From NCBI RefSeq assembly GCF_009711225.1, contig NZ_WMIE01000003.1:226217-290216 (forward strand): a stretch of DNA of 64,000 nucleotides, written 5' to 3'. Positions 1-9,007 of the stretch are shown piece by piece; the stretch's first letter is position 1; each line of letters opens with the position of its first letter. The position numbers and the translations under genes are program-made. The DNA is from Paracoccus aestuariivivens (lineage in GTDB: Bacteria; Pseudomonadota; Alphaproteobacteria; Rhodobacterales; Rhodobacteraceae). The notes beneath the pieces were generated by a model that saw only the letters and a list, made by a program, of their open reading frames with translations, was not told the origin of the DNA and made no database searches.

Positions 1-201
1 GGTAACGTCGCGTTAAAGGACAAACCTGCAAAGGCAGAAAAAACCTCGCAGATCGATAAGATTGAGGAAAAGCGCCGCAAGCTTGCCGCTCAGACCGAAA
101 AGCTTGAGGAAAAGCGCCGCAAACTTGAGGAAAAAGCCGAAAAACAGCGTGTTCGGAACGGTGCGAAAGTCGTGAGAAAGGTCAAATCCGGAACGGACTG
201 A
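1..201 (+). CDS. C-terminal tail of an unidentified, highly charged protein (5' end outside window)
   Basis: An open frame enters from the left edge and ends at TGA 199-201, giving 66 residues. The peptide is extremely rich in Lys, Glu and Arg and carries the heptad-like unit EEKRRKL twice, at residues 22-28 and 36-42. The DNA behind it is a 21-base near-exact repeat (64-84 and 106-126) spaced 42 bases apart. It probably forms a charged alpha-helix or coiled coil at the end of a longer protein. No catalytic motif is visible and I cannot name the family. The 139 bases before the next gene hold no recognisable gene. Confidence 0.6.
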   Translation, partial: GNVALKDKPAKAEKTSQIDKIEEKRRKLAAQTEKLEEKRRKLEEKAEKQRVRNGAKVVRKVKSGTD

Positions 202-340
202 TCTATGAACAGAGCCGGCGCGGGGAAAGGCGCCGACGACGAGTAAGTTTCCCTGACCCCGTGAGGCCTGCGGTTTTAATCGGGTCGGGACCCTGATAAT
301 TGATTGGCGCAGTCACAAGTGCCGACGTTGCGAGTAGTCC

Positions 341-1252
341 ATGCGTTTTCTTTCCATTGCCCTAGCTGCTGCGCTTTCCGTCTCACAGGTGGGTGCCTAT
401 GAGGCGGTGGATGCCGTCCAAGGTACCGGGGCTCCACGTGTTTCGCCGAAAAGCCGCTGCACGGATGACGGACGCTACTGCATCTCGGTGTCGAATTACG
501 TGACGGATGTCTGCACGGCGATCGAACGCGCGGCCGGAAACAACGATCTTGATCCGCATTTCTTCGCGCGACTTTTGTGGAAGGAAAGCCTGTTCGAACC
601 GGGGGCGGTAAGTCCGGTCGGCGCGATGGGCATTGCCCAGTTCATGCCCGGAACGGCACAGATGGTCGGGCTGGACGATCCGTTCAATCCGGCAAAGGCG
701 ATTGCGGCCTCGGCCCGTTATCTCAAGACGTTGACGGATAGTTTCGGCAATATCGGGCTGGCGGCCGTGGCCTATAACGGCGGCGAGAACCGCGCCGCCC
801 GTTTCATTTCGCAAGGCGGCGGGTTGCCGTGGGAAACGCAGGATTATGTTCAGGCGATCACGGGGCTGACCGCCGCGAGCTGGCGCGATAGTCCGCCCGA
901 TAAAACCGATCTGCGGCTGGACAAGTCCCGTCCTTTCCTTGCCGCCTGCATCGATCTAGCCGGCAAGCGCAAATTGCATGAATTCAAAACACCTGAACGT
1001 GCTTGGCCCTGGGGCGTGATCGTTGCGACCCATCCCAGCCAGTCGGGCGTGACAAGTCAGGTCTCGAAGCTGAACAAGACCTTGCGTCCGATCCTTGGGG
1101 GCAAACGGGTCAGCTATGTGCGGCGCAAGATCTCGGGTGGACCGCGCAGGGTCTATACCGCTCAGATCGGATATTCGTCGCGCAAAGAGGCCTTTGCTTT
1201 CTGCACGCGGCTGCGCAGCTTTGGCGGTCGCTGCATCGTTCTGAAAAATTGA
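341..1252 (+). CDS. Lytic transglycosylase (SLT family) with C-terminal SPOR-like region
   Basis: This protein is predicted to cleave the MurNAc-GlcNAc bond of peptidoglycan with formation of 1,6-anhydro-MurNAc in the periplasm. A short signal peptide ends near residue 19. The SLT domain spans roughly residues 52-180, with the catalytic Glu82 in the KES motif, the GAMGIAQFMPGTA block (94-106) and the AYNGG block. Residues 220-303 resemble a SPOR-type glycan-binding fold, seen as a YTAQIGYSSRKEA-like strand-helix pattern and a closing CIVLKN strand, which would fit septal targeting. The 303-residue length suits small Slt35/MltE-like enzymes with an added domain. It is transcribed alone, converging on the solute-binding protein gene. 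The family call is secure; the SPOR assignment is inference. Confidence 0.88.
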   Translation: MRFLSIALAAALSVSQVGAYEAVDAVQGTGAPRVSPKSRCTDDGRYCISVSNYVTDVCTAIERAAGNNDLDPHFFARLLWKESLFEPGAVSPVGAMGIAQFMPGTAQMVGLDDPFNPAKAIAASARYLKTLTDSFGNIGLAAVAYNGGENRAARFISQGGGLPWETQDYVQAITGLTAASWRDSPPDKTDLRLDKSRPFLAACIDLAGKRKLHEFKTPERAWPWGVIVATHPSQSGVTSQVSKLNKTLRPILGGKRVSYVRRKISGGPRRVYTAQIGYSSRKEAFAFCTRLRSFGGRCIVLKN

Positions 1253-1253
1253 A

Positions 1254-1278
1254 GCGGCGCCGCCTGCGGCAGCGCCGT
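1254..1278. terminator. Hairpin between convergent genes, possible bidirectional terminator
   Basis: An inverted repeat pairs CGGCGCCG (1255-1262) with CGG-CA-GCGCCG (1267-1277), leaving a CCTG loop and a two-base bulge. It lies in the 33-base gap between two genes that converge. A short T run follows only weakly, so its activity as an intrinsic terminator is inferred from position and stem strength. Confidence 0.4.
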
Positions 1279-1285
1279 TCTGTAA

Positions 1286-2758
1286 TTACTCGGTCCAGTG
1301 GACTTCGCTGAGATCGTTTGCCGGCATCGGCGCGTTCTGCCACAGACCCTCGATCTCGGCCTTCGCGACGCCGGTTTTGGCAAGCTGGAACAGATAGGCA
1401 TTGGCATAATCATCGGCGATGACCTGCTGTGCTTGTTTCAGCAAAACCGAGCGTTGCGCCGGATCGGTCGTGGCCGCGAGGTTGGCGATGACCTTGTCGA
1501 ATTGCGGGTTGTCGTAATTGAAATAATAGTCCTTGCGACCGTAGATCCCGATATCCATAGGCTCGACATGGCTGATGATGGTCAGGTCGAAATCCGAGTT
1601 CTTGAACACCTGCTCAAGCCATTGGGCCCATTCCATATTGGTGATCTGGGTCTCGATCCCGATGTTGCGCAGTTCGGCGGCAATGATTTCGCCACCGCGA
1701 CGGGCATAGGGCGTGGGAGGCAGGGCAAGCCGGAGGGTCAGGTTCTGTACGCCCGCCTCGGCCAGAAGGGCTTTGGCACGCTCGGGGTCGAAACCGGATT
1801 GCGCCGTCAGGTCCACATAATCCGGGTTGTGGGGCGCGAAATGCGTCCCGATGGGCGTGCCGTAGCCGAACATCGCGCCGTCGATCAACTCCTGACGGTT
1901 GACGGCATGAGCGATCGCCTCGCGGACCTTTACATTCGCCAGTGCCGGATTTTCATGGTTCATCGCGAGGATCGTTTCACCCTCGGTCGTGCCGACAAGC
2001 ACCTTGAAGCGCGGATCGGCCTGAATCTGGGCAAGCGTCTCGGGCGCGGGGTAGATCGGGAATGCGTCGACGTCGCCAGCCATCATCGCCGCGAAGGCTG
2101 CTGTCGGGTCGGGAATGAAGCGGAACGTTGCACGGGCAAGCGCGGGCTTTATTCCCCAGTAGCCATCGAAAGCGGTCAGCGAAATGTGGTCGCCCTGTTT
2201 CCATTGCTCGAAGCGGAACGGACCGGTGCCGATCGGCTTGGTTGCTATATCGGGGATATTGGCCTGATCGACCATGACCGCATCGCCCCAGGCCATCTTG
2301 AAGGGGAAGCCTCCGTCAGGGGATTTCAGGGTGACTCGAACGGTCAGGGGGTCGCTGGCCTCGACCTTGTCGATGCCTTCGAACAGGGATTTCTGCGCAT
2401 TGGTGCTGTCGGCCGCGCGGGCGCGGTCCAGTGAAAAGATCACATCCTGCGCATCGAACGGGCTGCCATCATGGAAGGTAACACCCGGGCGCAGATGGAA
2501 GATAAATGCCTTGCCGCCATCTTCGACATCCCAGCTTTCGGCTAGACCGGGTTTGACACTGCCATCGGGACCGATCCGTGTCAGTCCCTCGAATATATTG
2601 GCATAAACCACTTCGTCGATGGCGGCGGCAGCCCCGCCGGTCGGGTCGAGATTTGGCGGTTCAAGCACCATTCCCAGAGTAATGCTATCTTGCGCGGCCA
2701 AAGCGGGCGCGGCGAACATGGCGGATAATGCAGCCGCCTGCAAAAATTTCACGAGCAT
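1286..2758 (-). CDS. ABC transporter solute-binding protein, family 5 (peptide/nickel type), orphan
   Basis: This is a periplasmic binding protein of the OppA/DppA/NikA class (SBP_bac_5), 490 residues. The start was placed at ATG 2758 because GGAGGAAAT sits immediately upstream and the protein then begins with a clean signal peptide (MLVKFLQAAALSAMFAAPALA). Family hallmarks are the EPPNLDPTGG N-terminus, the GLTRIGPDGSVKPGLAESW segment, FHLRPGVTFHDGSPFDAQDV and the EAIAHAVNRQELIDG helix. No permease or ATPase of the peptide type is adjacent, so it either serves a transporter encoded elsewhere or acts as a stand-alone binder. It lies 57 bases downstream of pcs on the same strand and may be co-transcribed with it. 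The ligand cannot be told from sequence. Confidence 0.88.
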   Translation of the reverse strand: MLVKFLQAAALSAMFAAPALAAQDSITLGMVLEPPNLDPTGGAAAAIDEVVYANIFEGLTRIGPDGSVKPGLAESWDVEDGGKAFIFHLRPGVTFHDGSPFDAQDVIFSLDRARAADSTNAQKSLFEGIDKVEASDPLTVRVTLKSPDGGFPFKMAWGDAVMVDQANIPDIATKPIGTGPFRFEQWKQGDHISLTAFDGYWGIKPALARATFRFIPDPTAAFAAMMAGDVDAFPIYPAPETLAQIQADPRFKVLVGTTEGETILAMNHENPALANVKVREAIAHAVNRQELIDGAMFGYGTPIGTHFAPHNPDYVDLTAQSGFDPERAKALLAEAGVQNLTLRLALPPTPYARRGGEIIAAELRNIGIETQITNMEWAQWLEQVFKNSDFDLTIISHVEPMDIGIYGRKDYYFNYDNPQFDKVIANLAATTDPAQRSVLLKQAQQVIADDYANAYLFQLAKTGVAKAEIEGLWQNAPMPANDLSEVHWTE

Positions 2759-2815
2759 ATTTCCTCCGTCGGGGCCACGCGTCCGCGCCAGCTTTTCAGC
2801 CAATGGCCCGACGGA

Positions 2816-3508
2816 TCAAGCCCGCTTCTCGGTCAGTTGTTGCAGGAAACCGGCGCAGGTCAGCCAAAGCGACGTGATCAACAGGCCCCAGCGCGCGATG
2901 CTGTCGGGGTGGAAATCGACCAGAACGGCCCAGATGGCAAAGCCGACCCATGCAGCCGTGACCGGCAACGAGATGAAGCGCCAGCGTTCGGTGCGCACGG
3001 GGTGGATGAACTTGACGTTGGTGAACATGGTGAAAGCCAGTGCTACGACGACGAAAAGGATCACCCAGAAGTTCGGCTCAAGCGCGAAAAGCACCAGAAC
3101 CAACATGTTCCAGCATGCCGGAAAGCCCGCGAAAGAGTTGTCTCGGGTCTTCATCCTTGTGTCGCAGAAATAGATCACGCTGCCATAGGTAATGGCGATG
3201 ATGGCGATCCATCCGGTCCAGCCCGGCAGAAGTCCCGATTTGAACAGCGCATAGGCCGGAATGAAGACATAGGTCAAATAGTCGATAATCAGGTCCATCT
3301 GGACGCCGTCATAGGTCGGCCAGTTTGCCTTGACCTGATAGCGTCGCGCCAGGGGTCCATCGACGCCATCGACGATCAGGGCGATGACCAGCCATAGAAA
3401 CATCTGGGACCATTCGGCATTCGCCGCGGCCAGAAGGGCCAACATCGAAAGAACCGCTCCGGTGGCGGTCAGCAAATGGACAGACAGGGCTTTAAGGCGC
3501 ATATTCAT
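2816..3508 (-). CDS. pcs: Phosphatidylcholine synthase
   Basis: This integral membrane enzyme condenses CDP-diacylglycerol with choline to give phosphatidylcholine. The 230-residue length fits bacterial Pcs. The CDP-alcohol phosphotransferase motif is visible as DGPLAR near residues 50-55 followed by GVQMDLIID (residues 68-76), which supplies the remaining Gly and Asp residues after the longer spacer typical of Pcs. Seven or eight hydrophobic segments cover the protein. It follows serB on the same strand after an 89-base gap containing a hairpin, and precedes an orphan binding protein. The pathway depends on choline uptake and is common in alphaproteobacteria that interact with eukaryotes. 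Confidence 0.92.
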   Translation of the reverse strand: MNMRLKALSVHLLTATGAVLSMLALLAAANAEWSQMFLWLVIALIVDGVDGPLARRYQVKANWPTYDGVQMDLIIDYLTYVFIPAYALFKSGLLPGWTGWIAIIAITYGSVIYFCDTRMKTRDNSFAGFPACWNMLVLVLFALEPNFWVILFVVVALAFTMFTNVKFIHPVRTERWRFISLPVTAAWVGFAIWAVLVDFHPDSIARWGLLITSLWLTCAGFLQQLTEKRA

Positions 3509-3557
3509 GCTATGCTTCTGTCACTGAACGGTCTTGTTCGCAAGTTTGTGAAGTGGC

Positions 3558-3584
3558 GGGTCCGGCGCTTTTGAAGCCGGACCC
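3558..3584 (-). terminator. Strong hairpin downstream of serB
   Basis: A perfect nine-base inverted repeat, GGGTCCGGC (3558-3566) and GCCGGACCC (3576-3584), encloses a nine-base loop in the serB-pcs gap. No uridine tract follows on the minus strand. It may therefore attenuate, protect the serB mRNA end, or terminate weakly. Confidence 0.45.
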
Positions 3585-3597
3585 TAGCAGGTTCGAC

Positions 3598-4473
3598 TTA
3601 TCCGACGAATTCTTCGGCAGCGTAGCCCTGCAGATAAAGCAGCGCGGTCAGATCGCCGTGATTGATCCGCAGGCTGACCTGTTCGGCGACGACGGGCTTG
3701 GCGTGAAGCGCAACTCCGGTGCCCGCCCGTTGCAGCATGCCTAGGTCGTTGGCCCCGTCGCCCACTGCGATCGCGTCTGCCGGAGTGAGGTTGCGGGCGG
3801 CGGTAATTTCCTCGAGCGCCTCGATCTTGGCTTCGCGGCCAAGGATCGGCAGCGCGACCGCCCCGGTCAGGATGTTCTCGTCCGCAAGTAGGACATTGGC
3901 GCGGTGCTCGTCAAAACCAAGTGCCGTGGCGACCGGTCCGGTGAAGACCGTGAACCCGCCCGAGACGAGCGCGGTATAGGCGCCTTGTGCGCGCATCGTC
4001 GCGACGAGTTGCTTGCCACCCGGAGCCATGGTGATCCGGCTGTCCAGAACTTCATCCACCACCGATTCCGACAATCCGGCAAGCAGGCCCACGCGGGCAA
4101 CAAGCGCCTCGTGGAAGTTCAGTTCTCCGTTCATGGCTTGCGCGGTGATGGCTGCGACGCGTTCGCCGACACCGGCGAAATCGGCCAGTTCGTCGATGCA
4201 TTCCTGCTGGATCATGGTCGAATCCATATCCGCCAGAAGGACCGATTTGCGCCGTCCCGATGTCGGCTGGATCGCAAGGTCGAAGCCCTTGCCTTGCAGG
4301 ATTTCCCAGATCAGCCAGAAGTTTTCTGGCTGGGTCTCGACCGGAAATTCGGCAGCGATTCCCTCGTTCAGCCAGATCACATGGCCGCCGTTCCAGTCGT
4401 GGCGCAGTTCCTCGACGAAGGCGGGGCTAAGATTGGCGCGTTGCGGTGCGGCAAGGACGGAGACGGTGAACAT
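3598..4473 (-). CDS. serB: Phosphoserine phosphatase
   Basis: SerB performs the last step of serine synthesis, hydrolysing O-phospho-L-serine to serine in the cytoplasm. The HAD core begins with LLADMDSTMI, where Asp82 is the nucleophile and Asp84 the acid/base. The motif-II region TALVSGGFTVF and the metal-binding GDGANDLGML block follow. The first 75 residues form the N-terminal regulatory region seen in SerB proteins of this 291-residue class. The gene diverges from serC-serA, so the whole serine pathway is clustered around the intergenic region 4474-4663. Its start at ATG 4473 is preceded by a purine-rich GGGAGG-like site. Confidence 0.95.
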   Translation of the reverse strand: MFTVSVLAAPQRANLSPAFVEELRHDWNGGHVIWLNEGIAAEFPVETQPENFWLIWEILQGKGFDLAIQPTSGRRKSVLLADMDSTMIQQECIDELADFAGVGERVAAITAQAMNGELNFHEALVARVGLLAGLSESVVDEVLDSRITMAPGGKQLVATMRAQGAYTALVSGGFTVFTGPVATALGFDEHRANVLLADENILTGAVALPILGREAKIEALEEITAARNLTPADAIAVGDGANDLGMLQRAGTGVALHAKPVVAEQVSLRINHGDLTALLYLQGYAAEEFVG

Positions 4474-4600
4474 GAGACCTCCCGGGGGGCAAAGGGGTTA
4501 CGGCAGGACTAGCCAAAGCGCCGCTCCGCTTCAATGAAGGGCCGCGATTAAAATCTTCGGGGCGAGGGATAAAAAATTCTTGCCTGAATCATGGACCGGA

Positions 4601-4606
4601 TATATT
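4601..4606 (+). promoter_or_regulatory. Candidate -10 element for serC leader transcript
   Basis: TATATT lies a few bases before the structured serC leader, with a TTGCCT-like -35 candidate at 4580-4585. The 15-base spacing is short, so only the -10 is suggested. A start near 4612 would make the transcript begin at the first base-paired element of the leader. Confidence 0.35.
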
Positions 4607-4611
4607 GGCGT

Positions 4612-4663
4612 CAGCGGGACACGCCGCCCCAACGCGGCGCTATCTAGCTGGAAGGCTACACAT
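4612..4663 (+). promoter_or_regulatory. serC-type structured leader RNA (cis-regulatory candidate)
   Basis: The 52 bases before serC fold well. A six-base GC stem pairs 4622-4627 with 4634-4639 around CCCAAC. A second short hairpin pairs TAGC (4645-4648) with GCTA (4655-4658) and puts the ribosome-binding GGAAG in its loop. A competing pairing joins CAGC (4612-4615) to GCTG (4647-4650). This matches my recollection of the serC RNA motif described upstream of serC in alphaproteobacteria, thought to regulate serC-serA. The structure is directly visible; identity with the named Rfam family should be confirmed by a covariance-model search. Confidence 0.65.
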
Positions 4664-5818
<1,155 letters not shown>

Positions 5819-5932
5819 TTGATCGGACCGGATCGGGGGCGCTGTCCCCCGAACCAAACCTGAATACAGAAGTGAATGCGCCGCAGCACCCATTGGTCGC
5901 TGTCCGGCCCCGCATATCCAAAGGATAGAGAC

Positions 5933-7522
5933 ATGCCCAAGGTTCTCGTTTCGGACAAGCTTTCGGAAACCGCCGTTCAGATCTTCCGCGATCGCGGCGT
6001 CGAGGTCGATTACATGCCCGATCTGGGCAAGGACAAGGACAAGCTGGCCGAGGTGATAGGTCAGTATGACGGCCTTGCCATCCGCTCGGCCACCAAGGTC
6101 ACCGCAAAACTGCTGGAAAACGCGACCAACCTGAAGGTGATCGCCCGCGCCGGTATCGGTGTCGACAACGTCGATATCCCGGCCGCCTCGAAAAAGGGCG
6201 TGATCGTGATGAACACGCCGTTCGGCAACAGCGTCACCACCGCCGAACACGCCATCGCGCTGATGTTCGCCGTGGCGCGCCAGCTGCCCGAGGCCTCGGC
6301 CTCGACCCATGCCGGCAAGTGGGAAAAGAACCGCTTCATGGGCGTCGAGGTCTTCAACAAGACGCTTGGCATCATCGGTGCGGGCAATATCGGTTCTATC
6401 GTGATCGACCGCGCGCTTGGCCTGCGCATGAAGGTTCTGGCCTATGACCCCTTCCTGTCGGAAGAGCGCGCGCTGGAACTGGGCGTGAAGAAGGTCGAGC
6501 TGGACGAGATGCTGGCCAAGGCCGATTTCATCACCCTGCACGTGCCGCTGACCGAAAAGACCAAGAACATCCTGTCGCGCGAGAATCTGGCGAAGACCAA
6601 GAAGGGCGTGCGCATCGTCAACGCCGCGCGCGGCGGTCTGATCGACGAAGAAGCACTGGCCGAGCTGCTGAAATCGGGCCATGTTGCTGGTGCGGCGCTG
6701 GACGTCTTCGCGACCGAGCCGGCGACCGAGAGCCCGCTGTTCAACCTGCCGAACGTCGTTGTGACGCCGCATCTTGGTGCCTCGACCAACGAAGCGCAGG
6801 AAAACGTCGCGCTGCAAGTGGCCGAGCAAATGGCCGATTACCTGCTGACCGGCGCGGTTTCGAACGCGCTGAACATGCCTTCGGTCACCGCCGAGGAAGC
6901 CGCCGTCATGGGCCCGTGGATCAAGCTCGCCGGGCATTTGGGTGCCTTTATCGGCCAGATGACCGATGAGCCGATCAAGGCGATCAACGTGCTTTACGAC
7001 GGTGTCGCAGCCGAGATGAACCTCAAGGCGCTGAACGCCTCGGTGATTTCGGGTGTGATGAAGGCGACCAATCCCGACGTGAACATGGTCTCGGCCCCGG
7101 TGATGGCGACCGAGCGTGGCGTTCAGGTTGCGACCACTACCCAAGCCAAGGGTGGCATTTTTGATGGTTACATCAAGGTGACCGTCGTGACCGAAACGCG
7201 CGAGCGTTCGATCGCCGGCACCGTCTTCAGCGACGGCAAGCCGCGCTTCATCCAGATCCGTGGCATCAATGTCGATGCCGAGATCGGCGAGCACATGCTG
7301 TACACCCGCAACAAGGACGTCCCGGGCGTGATCGGTGCACTGGGAATGACGCTAGGTGATTTGGGCGTGAACATCGCCAACTTCACTCTTGGCCGCACCA
7401 AAGCGGGTGATGACGCGATTGCGATTCTTTATCTGGATGAGGAACTTAAGCCCGAAGTGATCGAAGCCCTTCGCGCGACCGGCAAGTTCATTCAGGTCCG
7501 CCCGATCAACTTCGAAGTCTGA
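5933..7522 (+). CDS. serA: D-3-phosphoglycerate dehydrogenase
   Basis: SerA oxidises 3-phosphoglycerate to 3-phosphohydroxypyruvate with NAD and commits carbon to serine. The start at ATG 5933 follows AAGGATAG; upstream in-frame residues are not conserved-looking. The 529-residue length is the long type. Features in order are the substrate domain (1-100), the NAD-binding motif LGIIGAGNIGS, catalytic residues in VNAARGGLIDEEAL and the HLGAST histidine, an intervening domain near residues 310-450, and a C-terminal ACT domain around GEHMLYTRNKDVPGVIGALGMTLG. The ACT domain normally mediates serine feedback inhibition. A strong terminator follows. Confidence 0.96.
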   Translation: MPKVLVSDKLSETAVQIFRDRGVEVDYMPDLGKDKDKLAEVIGQYDGLAIRSATKVTAKLLENATNLKVIARAGIGVDNVDIPAASKKGVIVMNTPFGNSVTTAEHAIALMFAVARQLPEASASTHAGKWEKNRFMGVEVFNKTLGIIGAGNIGSIVIDRALGLRMKVLAYDPFLSEERALELGVKKVELDEMLAKADFITLHVPLTEKTKNILSRENLAKTKKGVRIVNAARGGLIDEEALAELLKSGHVAGAALDVFATEPATESPLFNLPNVVVTPHLGASTNEAQENVALQVAEQMADYLLTGAVSNALNMPSVTAEEAAVMGPWIKLAGHLGAFIGQMTDEPIKAINVLYDGVAAEMNLKALNASVISGVMKATNPDVNMVSAPVMATERGVQVATTTQAKGGIFDGYIKVTVVTETRERSIAGTVFSDGKPRFIQIRGINVDAEIGEHMLYTRNKDVPGVIGALGMTLGDLGVNIANFTLGRTKAGDDAIAILYLDEELKPEVIEALRATGKFIQVRPINFEV

Positions 7523-7541
7523 TCCTAACCTTGAACCTGAC

Positions 7542-7571
7542 AGCCCCCGGAGTAATCTCCGGGGGCTTTTT
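7542..7571 (+). terminator. Rho-independent terminator of serC-serA
   Basis: A perfect 11-base stem, AGCCCCCGGAG (7542-7552) with CTCCGGGGGCT (7557-7567), closes a TAAT loop and runs into five T residues. It starts 20 bases after the serA stop codon and ends 17 bases before the next gene. Confidence 0.92.
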
Positions 7572-7587
7572 CATTCCGGAGGCTTTC

Positions 7588-8334
7588 ATGCGGACCTATG
7601 TCGTTGGTGATATTCACGGGCAACTGGAACTGTTGAAGGCGGCGCACGAGCGGATCGCCGTGGATGACGCAGCACAAGGCGGCGGTGGGCAGGTCGTCCA
7701 TGTCGGTGACCTGATCGATCGCGGGCCGGATTCGCGGGGTGTGATCGATTATCTGATGCAGGGTCAGGCCGAAGGACGTCCGTGGATCGTGCTGAAGGGC
7801 AATCACGACCGCTTCCTGCCGCGCTTTGTCCGGACCCCGGAATGGATCGATCCCGGTCTGGCCTCGGGGATGCATTGGCTGGAACACCGCAATCTGGGCG
7901 CGGCGCAGACTTTGGCCTCGTACGGGATTGCCATTGATGGCCGCAGCCATGGAGACGTGCTGGATGATGTGACGAAAGTGGTGCCCGAAGCGCAACTGCA
8001 ATGGCTTGAGCAATTACCGCTTTGGCATCAGTTGCCGGGCGTGCTGATCGTTCATGCGGGCATCCGTCCGGGTGTCGCCTTGGCCGATCAGGTCGAGCAG
8101 GATCTTGTCTGGATCCGCAAGGGATTTCTTGACGACACGACCGATCACGGTTTTCTGGTCGTCCACGGCCATACCGTGGTCGAGCAGGTGACGCATTTCG
8201 GCAATCGGCTGGCCGTCGATACCGGAGCGGCCTATGACGGCCCGCTCAGCGTGCTGGTGCTGGATGAGACGGGTCAGCATGTCCTGACCGATGAAGGGCG
8301 CATTCCCGTCCATCACGAGCTTCCGCCGAACTGA
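7588..8334 (+). CDS. PP2A-like metallophosphoesterase (serine/threonine phosphatase or ApaH-like)
   Basis: This 248-residue protein carries the complete binuclear-metal phosphatase signature: GDIHG near the N-terminus, GDLIDRGPDS, GNHD, VHAGIRPG and the final GHT histidine. Such proteins dephosphorylate serine/threonine phosphoproteins (PphA/PrpE type) or hydrolyse diadenosine tetraphosphate; sequence alone does not decide between them. The start at ATG 7588 is supported by GGAGG eight bases upstream; a TTG in the terminator region would extend the frame but is unlikely. It is transcribed independently after the serA terminator. Confidence 0.88.
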   Translation: MRTYVVGDIHGQLELLKAAHERIAVDDAAQGGGGQVVHVGDLIDRGPDSRGVIDYLMQGQAEGRPWIVLKGNHDRFLPRFVRTPEWIDPGLASGMHWLEHRNLGAAQTLASYGIAIDGRSHGDVLDDVTKVVPEAQLQWLEQLPLWHQLPGVLIVHAGIRPGVALADQVEQDLVWIRKGFLDDTTDHGFLVVHGHTVVEQVTHFGNRLAVDTGAAYDGPLSVLVLDETGQHVLTDEGRIPVHHELPPN

Positions 8335-8406
8335 TTGGCCTTGGTGCGGCTAAGGTGGACAGCAGCGGTTCACCGCGCTATGAGCGCAGGGCAATAGGAA
8401 AGCTCG

Positions 8407-8739
8407 ATGCGGATCCCGTCCAAAACCGCGAAATATAGCCTCGGCCAAGTCGTCCGTCACCGCGAACACCCGTTCCGCGGGGTGGTTTTCGACGTCGATC
8501 CGGAATTCGCCAATACCGAGGAATGGTACGAATCCATTCCCGAGGATTCGCGCCCCTCGCGCAACCAGCCTTTCTATCACCTCTATGCCGAGACCGAGGC
8601 GACATATTACGTCGCCTATGTGTCCGAACAGAACCTGATGCTCGATGTCTCGGGCGAACCGATCGACCATCCTGAAGTCGACGAGATGTTCGGTGAGTTC
8701 GAAGACGGTCGCTATCCCGTTCCGGTCTGCCTTAACTGA
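8407..8739 (+). CDS. hspQ: Heat shock protein HspQ (hemimethylated-DNA-binding YccV family)
   Basis: The 110-residue protein shows the family core: KYSLGQVVRHREHPFRGVVFDVDPEF, then NQPFYHLYAE, YVAYVSEQNLM and a final PEVDEMFGEF segment. In E. coli HspQ is a heat-shock protein that binds and modulates Lon protease, and the YccV fold was also described as binding hemimethylated DNA. It stands alone, 72 bases after the phosphatase. The 268 bases that follow, up to the ATP-grasp gene, contain no gene I can support and only a weak CCCC-GCT-GGGG hairpin just after the stop codon. Confidence 0.92.
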   Translation: MRIPSKTAKYSLGQVVRHREHPFRGVVFDVDPEFANTEEWYESIPEDSRPSRNQPFYHLYAETEATYYVAYVSEQNLMLDVSGEPIDHPEVDEMFGEFEDGRYPVPVCLN

Positions 8740-9007
8740 TTCCCCGCTGGGGCGGTCGCGCCAGCTTTTCCGCATGGTGGGATCGGGTCTTCGCGCGCTT
8801 GCGCGACGCGTGGGCACCGCCGTGACAACGCATCGATTTCCTGCAGACCGCAGTTGAAAGCTAATCCTACCGGGTGCACGATAATTTGGCAGAATCTGCC
8901 TGCAACCGTGCAAGCCGGAACTTCAATTGCGTAAATTCTGTCGGCTGCATGGACAGTTCTCGCCCGATTGCGAAGATCGTGGGCAGTGGTGAGGGATGAG
9001 GGGTCCG

